From assembly GCA_902595755.1 (NCBI GenBank), contig CACJRF010000002.1, forward strand, positions 74,677 to 138,676: 64,000 nucleotides of DNA. Direction: 5' to 3'. Each line of letters opens with the position of its first letter. Within the stretch, counting starts at the first letter, position 1. Shown piece after piece: positions 55,890 through 64,000 of this stretch. This DNA comes from an uncultured Alphaproteobacteria bacterium (GTDB lineage: Bacteria; Pseudomonadota; Alphaproteobacteria; Methylaequorales; Methylaequoraceae). The notes below the pieces were generated by a model. It did no database searches. It was not told the origin of the DNA and saw only the letters and a program-made list of their open reading frames with translations. A program made the translations under genes and the position numbers.

Positions 55890-57409
55890 AAAAAATTTAT
55901 TTAACAACCCCAATTTATTACGTTAATGATTTGCCTCATATTGGCCACGCATACACATCAGTTATATGTGATTCAATAGCTAGATACTATAAACTTCATG
56001 GTTTAGGGGTTAATTTTACTACAGGAACCGATGAACATGGACTTAAAGTTGAACAAGCTGCTAGGAAAAATAAGAAATCTCCTAAGGATTTTGTTGACGA
56101 CGTATCTTTAAATTTTTTAGAACTTACAAAAAAGCTTCAATTATCAAATAATGATTTCATAAGAACAACTGAAAAAAGACATCATTTAGCTGCAAGTCAT
56201 TTCTGGAAAAATCTTGAACAAAATGACCATATTTATCTCGATAAGTATTCAGGATGGTACTCAGTAAAGGATGAAGCATATTATCAAGAAAAAGAGCTAA
56301 TTAAAAATAAAAATGGTGATTTTGTTACCATTGACGGTGGGGCAGTTGATTGGGTTGAGGAAGAAAGTTATTTCTTTAAATTATCCAAATGGCAAGAAAA
56401 ACTCCTCAATTATTACGAAAAAAATAAAAATTTTGTGTATCCAGAATCAAGATTTAATGAAGTTAAGAGTTTCGTTAGATCTGGACTGAAGGATTTATCA
56501 ATTTCCAGAACAAGTTTTAGTTGGGGAATTAAAGTTCCAGATACAAATCATGTTATGTATGTCTGGGTTGATGCATTGGTAAATTATTTAACCTCTTTAG
56601 GGTACCCAGATTTTGAAAAACAAAAGGAGTATTGGCAGAATTCCTATCATATTATCGGTAAAGATATCTTAAAATTTCATGCTGTTTATTGGCCTGCTTT
56701 ACTTTTAGCTAATAATATAAATCTACCAAAACAAATTATAGCTCATGGGTGGTGGACGAATGAAGGTAAAAAAATATCAAAATCTATGGGTAATACTATT
56801 GACCCAAACGAAATGATTGATAAATACGGATTAGACCAATTTAGATATTTTTTGATTAGGGAAATTCCGCTTGGAAATGATGGTGATTTCTCAAAAGAAG
56901 CGTTTTTAAATCGAATTAACTCTGATTTATCAAATAATTTAGGGAATTTAATACAAAGAGTTATGAAGTTTATATATAAAAACTATGATAACCGGTTACC
57001 TTCTAAAATTGACTCAACACTTGACGGGTATAATTTAATAAAGGATGGTTATGAGCTTTTACCATTAATTGATCGAAAGATTGAACATTTCGAAATAAGT
57101 AAATGTTTAGAAGAAATTTTTATATATATTGATAAGCTTAATAAGTTTGTAGACACGAATGAGCCATGGAAAGTTTTTAAGGTTGAAAAAGAAAAAGCCG
57201 GAAACGGTTTATCTATTTTAATTGAAACTTTCCGAATAGTTGGAATTTTACTACAACCTTTTATTCCAATTTTTTCTACAAATCTTCTTGACCTGTTGAA
57301 TGTTGACAAAAATGAAAGAGAGTTTAAATTTCTAAATATTGAAAATTTATTAAAAAAAGATCATATATTTAATAAACCAGAAGCATTATTTCCAAGATAT
57401 GAAAAATAA
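55886..57409 (+). CDS. metG: Methionyl-tRNA synthetase
   Basis: 507 residues, class I aminoacyl-tRNA synthetase. HIGH motif in TTPIYYVNDLPHIGHAYTS, KMSKS-type loop in EGKKISKSMGNTIDP, and WVDALVNYLTSLGYP and WPALLLA core motifs. The zinc-binding Cys cluster after GWYSVKDEAYYQE is absent, as expected for the short alphaproteobacterial form without the C-terminal dimer domain. Overlaps holB and tatD by 4 and 11 nt. Confidence 0.96.
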   Translation: MKKIYLTTPIYYVNDLPHIGHAYTSVICDSIARYYKLHGLGVNFTTGTDEHGLKVEQAARKNKKSPKDFVDDVSLNFLELTKKLQLSNNDFIRTTEKRHHLAASHFWKNLEQNDHIYLDKYSGWYSVKDEAYYQEKELIKNKNGDFVTIDGGAVDWVEEESYFFKLSKWQEKLLNYYEKNKNFVYPESRFNEVKSFVRSGLKDLSISRTSFSWGIKVPDTNHVMYVWVDALVNYLTSLGYPDFEKQKEYWQNSYHIIGKDILKFHAVYWPALLLANNINLPKQIIAHGWWTNEGKKISKSMGNTIDPNEMIDKYGLDQFRYFLIREIPLGNDGDFSKEAFLNRINSDLSNNLGNLIQRVMKFIYKNYDNRLPSKIDSTLDGYNLIKDGYELLPLIDRKIEHFEISKCLEEIFIYIDKLNKFVDTNEPWKVFKVEKEKAGNGLSILIETFRIVGILLQPFIPIFSTNLLDLLNVDKNEREFKFLNIENLLKKDHIFNKPEALFPRYEK

Positions 57410-58199
57410 AATAGTTGATTCTCACTGCCATTTAGATTTTGATGATTACAATAATGACTTAGATAGCGTCATTCACAACGCTAAATTAAATGATGTCGAA
57501 TATTTATTAAGTATTTCTGTTAATTTAGAAAAATTTAAAAATATACATGATATAACTAAAAAATATAAAAATGTTTGGTGTACCACTGGTATTCATCCAA
57601 ATAATGTTCCACAAAATATATCTGATGATAAATTTGATTCTATTATTGAACAGCTCGAAGAAAACATTAATAAACCTAAAGTTGTCGGACTAGGTGAGAC
57701 TGGGTTAGATTATTTTAGAGAATCTGACAACAAACATAATCAAATAAAATTTTTTGAGGGACATTTAGAAATTTCAAGTTTGACTAACAACCCTGTCATT
57801 GTTCATACTAGGGATGCAGAATCGGATACAATAAGTACATTAAAAGATTTTTTTAAAAATAAAGAAGTTAAAGGATTGATACATTGTTTTACTTCAACTA
57901 AGGAAATGGCTGAAGCTGCTTTAGATATTGGGTTTTATATATCAATTTCAGGAGTTATAACATTTAAAAACGCTAAAGATTTAGTTGATGTTGTAAGGTA
58001 TATTCCCTTGGATAGACTATTAGTTGAAACGGATTCACCATATTTGGCTCCCGTTCCAAATAGAGGCAAGAGAAATGAACCATCAAATACTAAATTTACT
58101 CTAGAAAAATTAGCTGAAATAAAAAACACTTCAGTTGAAAATATGGCAAAAATCACAACAGATAATTTCTTTTCTCTTTTTAATGGAATTCAATATTGA
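57399..58199 (+). CDS. tatD: TatD-family metal-dependent DNase
   Basis: 266 residues, TIM-barrel hydrolase. Motifs: DSHCHLDFDDY (metal His pair), TGIHPNN, GLGETGLDYFRE (metal Glu), VIVHTRDAESDT (His), GLIHCFTSTKEMAEAALD (His) and LLVETDSPYLAPVPNRGKRNEP (metal Asp). The family removes damaged 3' ends of DNA and acts on RNA. It is in the usual alphaproteobacterial position between metG and an MBL-fold gene. Confidence 0.93.
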   Translation: MKNKIVDSHCHLDFDDYNNDLDSVIHNAKLNDVEYLLSISVNLEKFKNIHDITKKYKNVWCTTGIHPNNVPQNISDDKFDSIIEQLEENINKPKVVGLGETGLDYFRESDNKHNQIKFFEGHLEISSLTNNPVIVHTRDAESDTISTLKDFFKNKEVKGLIHCFTSTKEMAEAALDIGFYISISGVITFKNAKDLVDVVRYIPLDRLLVETDSPYLAPVPNRGKRNEPSNTKFTLEKLAEIKNTSVENMAKITTDNFFSLFNGIQY

Positions 58200-58972
58200 A
58201 TCTATCAGTTCAAATATTAGGTTGTGGAAGTTCATCAGGTGTTCCGGCAGTCGGAAATAACTGGGGAGCATGCAATCCTAATAACCCAAGAAATAGAAGA
58301 TTAAGATCATCTATTTATGTTAAGAATGATAAAACCAATATTCTAATTGATGCAACTCCTGATTTAAGGCAGCAGTTACTAAATGCTAATATTACTAATT
58401 TAGATGCAGTTTTTATAACACATACCCACGCTGACCATATAAATGGTATTGACGATTTTAGATTTCTCAACGTTCTTATGAAGAAACATATAAGTCTTTA
58501 TGCTTCTGAAAAGAGTATAATTGATATAGGAAAAAGATTTTCTTATGTTTTTGATGAATTATCTCCAGAGGCAAATGGATTTTATTACAAACCTTGTTTG
58601 ATTCCCAATATAGCTAAAAAAGAATTTGTAATAAATGGGTTAAGAGTTTTTAGTTTTCCTCAAAATCATGGATTTTCGGAGTCTACTGGTTTTAGAATTA
58701 ACAACATGGCTTATTGCACTGATGTAATAGATTTCTCAAAGGAATCTTTTGAATTATTACACGGACTAGATTTGCTAATAATCGATTGTCTAAGATTTAA
58801 ACCGCATAAGACACATGCACATCTTGATAAAGTTTTAATGTGGATAGATGAATTAAAACCCAAAAAATCTGTCTTAACACATATGAATTATGATGTTGAT
58901 TACGATCATATCAATTCACTTTTACCTCCCAATTGTGAGGCAGCTTTCGATGGACTTATTCTTGAATGCTAA
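58196..58972 (+). CDS. MBL-fold metallohydrolase (PhnP/lipoate-associated type)
   Basis: 258 residues. TTG start at 58196 overlaps the tatD stop by 4 nt (TTGA). N-terminal LGCGSSSGVPAVGNNWGACNP, zinc motif ITHTHADHINGIDDFRFL (HxHxDH), LIIDCLRFKPHKTHAHLD and VLTHMNYDVDY (His) match a phosphodiesterase-like branch of the metallo-beta-lactamase fold that is regularly found after tatD. Probable activity: hydrolysis of a phosphodiester such as a cyclic phosphate, but the true substrate is not known. Confidence 0.88.
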   Translation: MNLSVQILGCGSSSGVPAVGNNWGACNPNNPRNRRLRSSIYVKNDKTNILIDATPDLRQQLLNANITNLDAVFITHTHADHINGIDDFRFLNVLMKKHISLYASEKSIIDIGKRFSYVFDELSPEANGFYYKPCLIPNIAKKEFVINGLRVFSFPQNHGFSESTGFRINNMAYCTDVIDFSKESFELLHGLDLLIIDCLRFKPHKTHAHLDKVLMWIDELKPKKSVLTHMNYDVDYDHINSLLPPNCEAAFDGLILEC

Positions 58973-58982
58973 TTTTTTAAAT

Positions 58983-59858
58983 CTAAAAATTTTCTCTAAT
59001 TATATCAGTTATAAATTTACAAACTACTTTAATTCTCTGTAGTTGAAATGAATTTTCGTGAACAATCATCCAATATTCCCGTTTAATATTAATCTGATTC
59101 TCTAATACTTTTTTTAGCTCGGGTTCTTTATCTGCTATAAAAGAATGAAGAAGACCTAATCCAATATTATTTTTTACTGCTAAAAATTGCGACCTCAAAT
59201 TATTACTACTAAACTTTATATTTGCATTTATCTTTAAATCATTTAAGTAATTTAATTCTGGAAATTCAATGAATTCATTTACGTAACTAACAAAGTCATG
59301 TTTTTTTAAATCCTTAATAGATTCAATTTTATTATGATTATCTAAATAATGTTTTGTTCCATATAAATTTACGAAATAATCACATATTTTCCATGTTTTA
59401 AGTCTACCTTTAAGTGGCTGTGAAAAAGATATTAGAATATCAGTTTCTCTATTTGATAAACTTCTTAATTTTGTATCGGCAAGTAATTCAATTTCAATGT
59501 CAGGGTAAAGTTTATAGAATTTATAAAGATTCTTACTTATAATTTCAACTCCTAAACCTTCTCCTACACTTAATCTAACTTTGCCTTTTATACTTAAATT
59601 ACTTCCTAAAAAGTTTTCATTAATTCCGTAAACTTCGTTTTCAATTCTTTCAACATGTTTTAAAAGCTCTGAACCTATCTCTGTAAGAAAATATCCTTTG
59701 GGTGACTTAATAAAAAGCTCTAAATTAAGTTTGTTTTCTAATCTTGCAACCCTTCTTGAAATAGTAGTGGATTCAACTTTAAGTTTTTTAGAGGCTAAAT
59801 TTAATTTTCCTGTCCTTGATAAAGTAAGAAAATAATTAAGATCATCCCAGTTAAACAT
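58983..59858 (-). CDS. LysR-family transcriptional regulator
   Basis: 291 residues from ATG at 59858, where MFNWDDLNYFLTLSRTGKLN begins the winged helix-turn-helix (about 1-60: LNLASKKLKVESTTISRRVARLENKL). The effector-binding domain follows (about 90-290), with GKVRLSVGEGLGVEII at its start. Divergent from mmsA, with a 106-nt intergenic region, the standard layout for a LysR regulator controlling its neighbour. The ligand is probably an intermediate of the adjacent catabolic genes. Confidence 0.9.
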   Translation of the reverse strand: MFNWDDLNYFLTLSRTGKLNLASKKLKVESTTISRRVARLENKLNLELFIKSPKGYFLTEIGSELLKHVERIENEVYGINENFLGSNLSIKGKVRLSVGEGLGVEIISKNLYKFYKLYPDIEIELLADTKLRSLSNRETDILISFSQPLKGRLKTWKICDYFVNLYGTKHYLDNHNKIESIKDLKKHDFVSYVNEFIEFPELNYLNDLKINANIKFSSNNLRSQFLAVKNNIGLGLLHSFIADKEPELKKVLENQINIKREYWMIVHENSFQLQRIKVVCKFITDIIRENF

Positions 59859-59964
59859 TTTAATATGGTACCAGAAAGTACAATTAATTATATTGCTTTT
59901 TTGCAATATTATAAATAAATAATAAATCTTGTGTTGCATTTTAATAAACTTTATATTTGCATAT

Positions 59965-61476
59965 ATGAAAAATACTGACGTAGGTCACATTATTTCTGGT
60001 GAAGAATTCAAGGATAATGGAGAAATAATCGAGATTATTAACCCAACTAATGAAGAAAAGATTGCCAGGATAACCTCTGCAACCGAAGATACTATCGATA
60101 AAGCTATAAAAAGTTCTTTAAAAGCTCAAAAAATATGGCAAACATTTTCTTTAGCAAAAAGAACGCAAATACTTTTTGAATTTAAAGAATTACTTGAAAA
60201 AAATGAGGATAAAATCACACGTCTTATTAGTAAGGATCTAGGCAAAGTTTATGACGACGCTAAAGGTGAATTAAGAAGAGGAATAGAAAATGTTGAGTAT
60301 GCATGTGGAGTAGGGGAAATACTTAAAGGAGAGTATAATAAAAATATTAGTTCATCAATCGACTCGTGGAGTGAATTTTCTCCAGTTGGTGTTGTTTTGG
60401 GTATTACCCCATTCAATTTTCCAGCTATGATACCTTTGTGGATGTTTCCACTTGCGCTGGCAGCAGGTAATTCCTTTATTCTTAAGCCATCGGAAAAAGA
60501 CCCTTTAGCAACAATATTTATTACTAAATTATTCAATGAGACTAGAGCGCCAAAGGGGTTGTTGAATTTAATAAACGGCCAAAAAGATCAAGTAGAGAAA
60601 ATGCTAGAAGATAAAAGAATCAGTGCAGTAAGTTTTGTTGGATCAACAGAAGTTGCTAGACAGATTTATACAAATTCTACAAAAAATGGTAAAAGATGTC
60701 AGGCTTTAGGTGGTGCTAAAAATCATGCTTTAGTTTTATCTGATGCAAAAATTAGCCAAGCAACAGATCAATTGATTTCTGCTGCATTTGGATCGTCTGG
60801 ACAGAGATGTATGGCTTTATCAGTTGTAATGGTCGAAAAGAAAATAAAGAAACTTTTTTTGGATGACCTTATAACTAAAGTAAAGAATCTCAAAGTTGGA
60901 TTTCAAAAACTTGAATTAAATAGTTATGGTCCATTAGTATCTGATGATCATCTTAATAATGTCCAAAACTATATAAAATTAGCAAAAGATGAGGGTGGTG
61001 AAATAATTTTAGATGGTAGAGAAATAAATGACAGACGAAACAGTGATAAAAAAGGATATTTCCTTGGCCCAACACTAATAGATTCTGTAAAGCCTAATAT
61101 GAAATCTTATTTAAATGAAATATTTGGTCCGGTTCTTCAAATAATTGAGATTGACAATATAGAAGAGGGGATTCAGATTATTAATCAAAATTCTTTTGGA
61201 AATGGTTGTTGTATTTTTACAGAAAATGGAAATTATGCTAGAGAATTTTCTGAAAAAGTAGATATTGGAATGGTTGGTGTTAACATTCCACTTCCAGTTC
61301 CTTCGTCCTTCCATAGTTTTGGGGGATGGAAGAACTCTTTATTTGGTGACTTAAATATTTATGGACCAGATGGATTAAGATTCTATACTCGTAGAAAAAC
61401 TGTAACACAAAGATGGTTTGGTAATTCTGATATAAGTGAAATAAATTTATCAATGCCAAGTAATCAAAAAAATTAA
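59965..61476 (+). CDS. mmsA: CoA-acylating methylmalonate-semialdehyde dehydrogenase
   Basis: 503 residues from ATG at 59965 (MKNTDVGHIISGEEFKDNG; upstream codons are not family-like). ALDH superfamily member that converts methylmalonate or malonate semialdehyde plus CoA and NAD+ into propionyl-CoA or acetyl-CoA and CO2. Typical MmsA signatures: GITPFNFPAMIPLWMFPLA, SFVGSTEVARQIYT, KRCQALGGAKNHALVLSDA (where ordinary ALDHs have Glu-Leu-Gly-Gly) and the catalytic Cys in SSGQRCMALSVVM. First of three + strand genes (with SMP-30-like and AtoE-like), divergent from the LysR gene. It fits catabolism of valine, beta-alanine, inositol or similar compounds. Confidence 0.93.
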   Translation: MKNTDVGHIISGEEFKDNGEIIEIINPTNEEKIARITSATEDTIDKAIKSSLKAQKIWQTFSLAKRTQILFEFKELLEKNEDKITRLISKDLGKVYDDAKGELRRGIENVEYACGVGEILKGEYNKNISSSIDSWSEFSPVGVVLGITPFNFPAMIPLWMFPLALAAGNSFILKPSEKDPLATIFITKLFNETRAPKGLLNLINGQKDQVEKMLEDKRISAVSFVGSTEVARQIYTNSTKNGKRCQALGGAKNHALVLSDAKISQATDQLISAAFGSSGQRCMALSVVMVEKKIKKLFLDDLITKVKNLKVGFQKLELNSYGPLVSDDHLNNVQNYIKLAKDEGGEIILDGREINDRRNSDKKGYFLGPTLIDSVKPNMKSYLNEIFGPVLQIIEIDNIEEGIQIINQNSFGNGCCIFTENGNYAREFSEKVDIGMVGVNIPLPVPSSFHSFGGWKNSLFGDLNIYGPDGLRFYTRRKTVTQRWFGNSDISEINLSMPSNQKN

Positions 61477-61493
61477 TTTATAAAGGAGAAAAA

Positions 61494-62384
61494 ATGAAAA
61501 ATATAAATAAAATCATAGCAATTAGCTTTTTAGTTACTGCTTTCTTTAGTACAAACTTGTTTGCTAAAGATCATCAACTTGAGTTAATGTGGGAGTCTGA
61601 GAAAGCTTTTAATTTGCCTGAATCGGCTATTTTTGATGAAAAAACTAATATGATATATGTCTCGAATATATCAAACCATCCTTTTAAAAAAGATGGAAGC
61701 GGCTTCATTTCTAAAGTTGATTTAGACGGTAAAATTGTGGAATTAAATTGGGTTAGTGAACTTAATGCCCCTAAAGGACTTACAATAGTTAACGATAAGT
61801 TATATGCTGCTGATGTTGATGAGTTAGTAGAAATAGAGATAAGTAGCGGAAAAATTACTAATAAGTATAAAGCCTATGGAGCAGTTTGTTTGAATGATGC
61901 TACTCATGATGAATATGGTAATGTCTATGTTGGTGATACTTATAATGACACTATTTATAGATTAAACCAATTTGGCCAATTACCATCATGGTTTTATAGT
62001 CCTCAGCTGGCTCCAAATGGATTGCATTATGATACTGAAAACAAAAGCATAGTAGTCGGAAGTTGGGGGGCTGTTATGGAAGGTTGGGGAACGCCGGAAC
62101 TTCAAGGAAACCTCAAGAGTGTAAATATTCATTCCAAAGAAATTAAGAACTTAGGTAAAAAGCCAATTGGCAACTTGGATGGTGTTGAATCAGACGGCAA
62201 TGGTTCTTTTTACGTAACCGATTGGAGTGGAGGAAAACTATACTTGATTAAAAAGAATGGAAAATTTAAAGTTCTAAATGAGGTTGGTAAAGGAGCTGCA
62301 GATCATGAGGTCATATTAGATAAAAAGATGATTATTATACCAATAATGACTGAAGGTAAAATTATTGCGTTAAAAATTGATTAA
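61494..62384 (+). CDS. Exported SMP-30/gluconolactonase-like beta-propeller protein
   Basis: 296 residues with a signal peptide (about 1-25, ending LFAK). Six-bladed propeller pattern: LPESAIFDEKTNMIYVSNIS, APKGLTIVNDKLYAADVDELVEIE, GAVCLNDATHDEYGNVYVGDTY, APNGLHYDTENKSIVVGSW, GNLDGVESDGNGSFYVTDW. This is the SMP-30/LRE layout, with likely metal-binding Glu, Asn and Asp. Family members hydrolyse lactones; a periplasmic location would prepare a lactone or sugar acid for uptake. AAAGGAG upstream of the ATG. The ATG of the transporter gene that follows overlaps its stop (TAATG). Confidence 0.8.
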   Translation: MKNINKIIAISFLVTAFFSTNLFAKDHQLELMWESEKAFNLPESAIFDEKTNMIYVSNISNHPFKKDGSGFISKVDLDGKIVELNWVSELNAPKGLTIVNDKLYAADVDELVEIEISSGKITNKYKAYGAVCLNDATHDEYGNVYVGDTYNDTIYRLNQFGQLPSWFYSPQLAPNGLHYDTENKSIVVGSWGAVMEGWGTPELQGNLKSVNIHSKEIKNLGKKPIGNLDGVESDGNGSFYVTDWSGGKLYLIKKNGKFKVLNEVGKGAADHEVILDKKMIIIPIMTEGKIIALKID

Positions 62385-63748
62385 TGTCTTGGCAGCGAAT
62401 TAAATCTCTGGATAGTTTAGCTCAACCCTTTGTTAAATTTGTTGATAAATGCTATCCAGACGCCTTTTTATTCGTAATAATTCTTACGTTTATTACTTTT
62501 TTTTTATCTCTTGGCTTTACTGATTCGAATAGCTTGGAGATAATTAATTCCTGGGGTAACGGTCTTCCAAAGCTCTTTACATTTACTGCACAGATTTGTG
62601 TGATAATGATTACTGCACATGCATTAGCCCATACCGATCCAATCGAGAGATTTTTAAACAGAGTTGGTTCGCTTCCAAACTCACAAGTTCATGCTTACGC
62701 AATTGTTGCCTTTGTCTCAGGAATTGCTAGTTTATTTGCTTGGTCGTTTGGTTTGATCGTAGGTGGGTTAATAGCAAAATTTGTTGCAATAGGTTGTCAA
62801 AAAAAATCAATTAAAGTTCATTATCCACTAATAGTTGCTTCTGCATATTCTGGATATGTAATATGGCATATGGGATACTCATCTTCAGCTGCGTTATTTG
62901 TTGCTTCCGAAAATCACTCATTGATTGATAAGATTGGAATTCTGCCAGTCACAGAGACTATTTTTTCTTCTTTTAATATTTTTATGGCATTAGTTACACT
63001 TCTGACTATAACAATTATAGCACCACTAATGAGGCCAAAGGATTCAAAAACTATAATAGAAGTTGATGCAAAAAAGTTATTTAAGAAAGAAGAAAAAGGT
63101 ATAAAAAGGATTAGCAGTGTCGCAGAAATAATTGAAAATAATAGAAAAATAAGTTTTTTATTTGGTTTTGTTATTCTTTTTTTTATTTTAAATACATTTT
63201 ATGAAAAAGGTTTCTTTTTAGACTTAAACTTAGTGAGTTGGACATTTTTATGTGTTGGTTTAATGCTAAGTAATTCTTCAATACATTATGTCAGATTAAT
63301 TAATAATGCAGCCCCAACGGTAGGACCAATAATACTTCAGTACCCTTTTTATGCTGGAATCATGGGTATTATGGCAGATACAGGTTTGATTAATATATTA
63401 GCAAATAAAATTGTTTTAGTCTCATCAGCAGATACTCTTCCATTTTTTTCCTTTTTATCAGGAGGTCTTGTAAATATGTTTATTCCTTCAGGAGGAGGCC
63501 AGTGGGCTGTTCAAGGCCCTGTAATGATTGAGGCAGCGGAAATATTAGGCGTTAATCCAAGTTATGTTGTTTTAGGCGTTGCTTATGGTGATCAATGGAC
63601 AAATATGATACAGCCCTTTTGGACAATACCACTTCTTGCTATTGCAGGTTTACATATGCGCCAAATAATGGGCTACACATTCGTAATATTCATTTTTACA
63701 GGTTTTATCTTTGGAGGATCATTATTATTTTTAGGTTACTATGGATAG
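62384..63748 (+). CDS. atoE: Short-chain fatty acid transporter, AtoE family
   Basis: 454 residues, ten or more membrane helices. Family signatures: SLDSLAQPFVKFVDKCYPDAFLF at the N-terminus, CVIMITAHALAHTDP, and near the end PSGGGQWAVQGPVMIEAAE and GVAYGDQWTNMIQPFWTIPLLAIAG. AtoE-type permeases take up short-chain fatty acids such as butyrate or acetoacetate. Its linkage to mmsA and an exported lactonase-like protein suggests uptake of a short branched or hydroxy acid fed to MmsA; this is inference. Translation coupled to the preceding gene by a one-base overlap. Confidence 0.9.
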   Translation: MSWQRIKSLDSLAQPFVKFVDKCYPDAFLFVIILTFITFFLSLGFTDSNSLEIINSWGNGLPKLFTFTAQICVIMITAHALAHTDPIERFLNRVGSLPNSQVHAYAIVAFVSGIASLFAWSFGLIVGGLIAKFVAIGCQKKSIKVHYPLIVASAYSGYVIWHMGYSSSAALFVASENHSLIDKIGILPVTETIFSSFNIFMALVTLLTITIIAPLMRPKDSKTIIEVDAKKLFKKEEKGIKRISSVAEIIENNRKISFLFGFVILFFILNTFYEKGFFLDLNLVSWTFLCVGLMLSNSSIHYVRLINNAAPTVGPIILQYPFYAGIMGIMADTGLINILANKIVLVSSADTLPFFSFLSGGLVNMFIPSGGGQWAVQGPVMIEAAEILGVNPSYVVLGVAYGDQWTNMIQPFWTIPLLAIAGLHMRQIMGYTFVIFIFTGFIFGGSLLFLGYYG

Positions 63749-63818
63749 GTGACCTTGAAATATATTATAAAAATCAACTTAGGAATAATATTTTACGCAT
63801 AATATATATTATGTTAAA

Positions 63819-64000
63819 TTATATATATGTATCAGATAAACACTTTCTAATTATATTCGTATCAAGATCTTTTGAAAAAGCTATGAAAGCCTGATTTTTA
63901 AAGTTATCTTTTCCGTATCGTAGTTTATTTAGATTAGTATCACATAAATTTGCGTTTGCAGTATTTAAAACTGCATTTCCTGCAGCTATATCCCATTCCA
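63819..64000 (-). CDS. CysQ/inositol-monophosphatase-family protein, C-terminal end only
   Basis: Minus-strand frame entering from the right edge and stopping at 63819-63821; 59 codons plus the stop are visible. EWDIAAGNAVL is the family's PWDxAAGxxxL motif (metal-binding Asp) with Glu in place of Pro, followed by NLNKLRYGKDNFKNQAFIAFS, the usual end of CysQ-like 3'(2'),5'-bisphosphate nucleotidases. No other part of the gene is in view. It converges with atoE across about 70 nt of AT-rich DNA. Confidence 0.75.
   Translation of the reverse strand, partial: EWDIAAGNAVLNTANANLCDTNLNKLRYGKDNFKNQAFIAFSKDLDTNIIRKCLSDTYI

Overview
The window comes from a small-genome, strongly AT-rich Gram-negative bacterium, most likely a marine alphaproteobacterium. 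The order mltB-rlpA-dacA-tmk-holB-metG-tatD-MBL hydrolase, the MmsA/AtoE catabolic genes, tight overlapping operons, outer-membrane (TolC, lipoprotein, RlpA) genes and very low GC all point that way. The exact clade cannot be fixed by reading alone. Three complete tRNA genes are present: Pro(TGG), Arg(TCT) and Thr(TGT).

Left block (1-14560): a secretion and signalling region. A truncated type I secretion ABC protein plus its HlyD-type partner lie on + at the left edge. A DUF1538 transporter followed by two PII-like proteins comes next on the minus strand. Then comes an unbroken minus-strand operon: a C39-like ABC exporter, a cyclic-nucleotide-binding/HlyD fusion, a CHASE2 adenylate cyclase and two free cyclic-nucleotide-binding proteins. 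Just upstream are a TolC-type channel and a very odd acidic Pro/Gly/Asp/Met-rich repeat protein with no Lys, Arg, Cys or Trp, which has its own promoter and terminator. I read this as a type I secretion system wired to cAMP, with its probable export substrate.

Middle block (14.6-26.1 kb): tRNA-Pro and tRNA-Arg, a Sel1-repeat protein, an internally duplicated hypothetical, an HD-domain protein, a signal-peptide-bearing histone-deacetylase-like amidohydrolase, and many small secreted, membrane or zinc-ribbon proteins. Several of these are shorter than 60 codons. A fourth cyclic-nucleotide-binding protein, a minimal MGMT-like protein and a DUF2905 protein are also here.

Island (27359-42766): a 15.4-kb integrated element in the tRNA-Thr gene. 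A 53-bp exact duplication of the tRNA 3' part marks the left end; the intact tRNA and a tyrosine recombinase sit at the right. Paired 9-bp direct repeats near both ends look like integrase arm sites. A mutated second att copy at 26263 suggests an older insertion at the same place. Cargo includes a membrane-anchored GrpE-like protein, a lid-less Hsp70, a TerB protein with a degenerate J-like tail and an M48 peptidase in one operon. There is also a frameshifted DUF2167 gene, a cluster of hairpins with a possible small RNA, and five small genes that share almost the same signal-peptide DNA but have unrelated bodies.

Right block (42.8-64 kb): mostly core genes. These are panD, an SF2 helicase, an acetolactate-synthase-like TPP enzyme with an aldehyde dehydrogenase, yajQ, a methyltransferase, lldD, the mltB-rlpA-dacA-tmk-holB-metG-tatD-MBL run, a LysR regulator divergent from mmsA-SMP30-atoE, and the 3' end of a CysQ/inositol-monophosphatase gene cut by the right edge.
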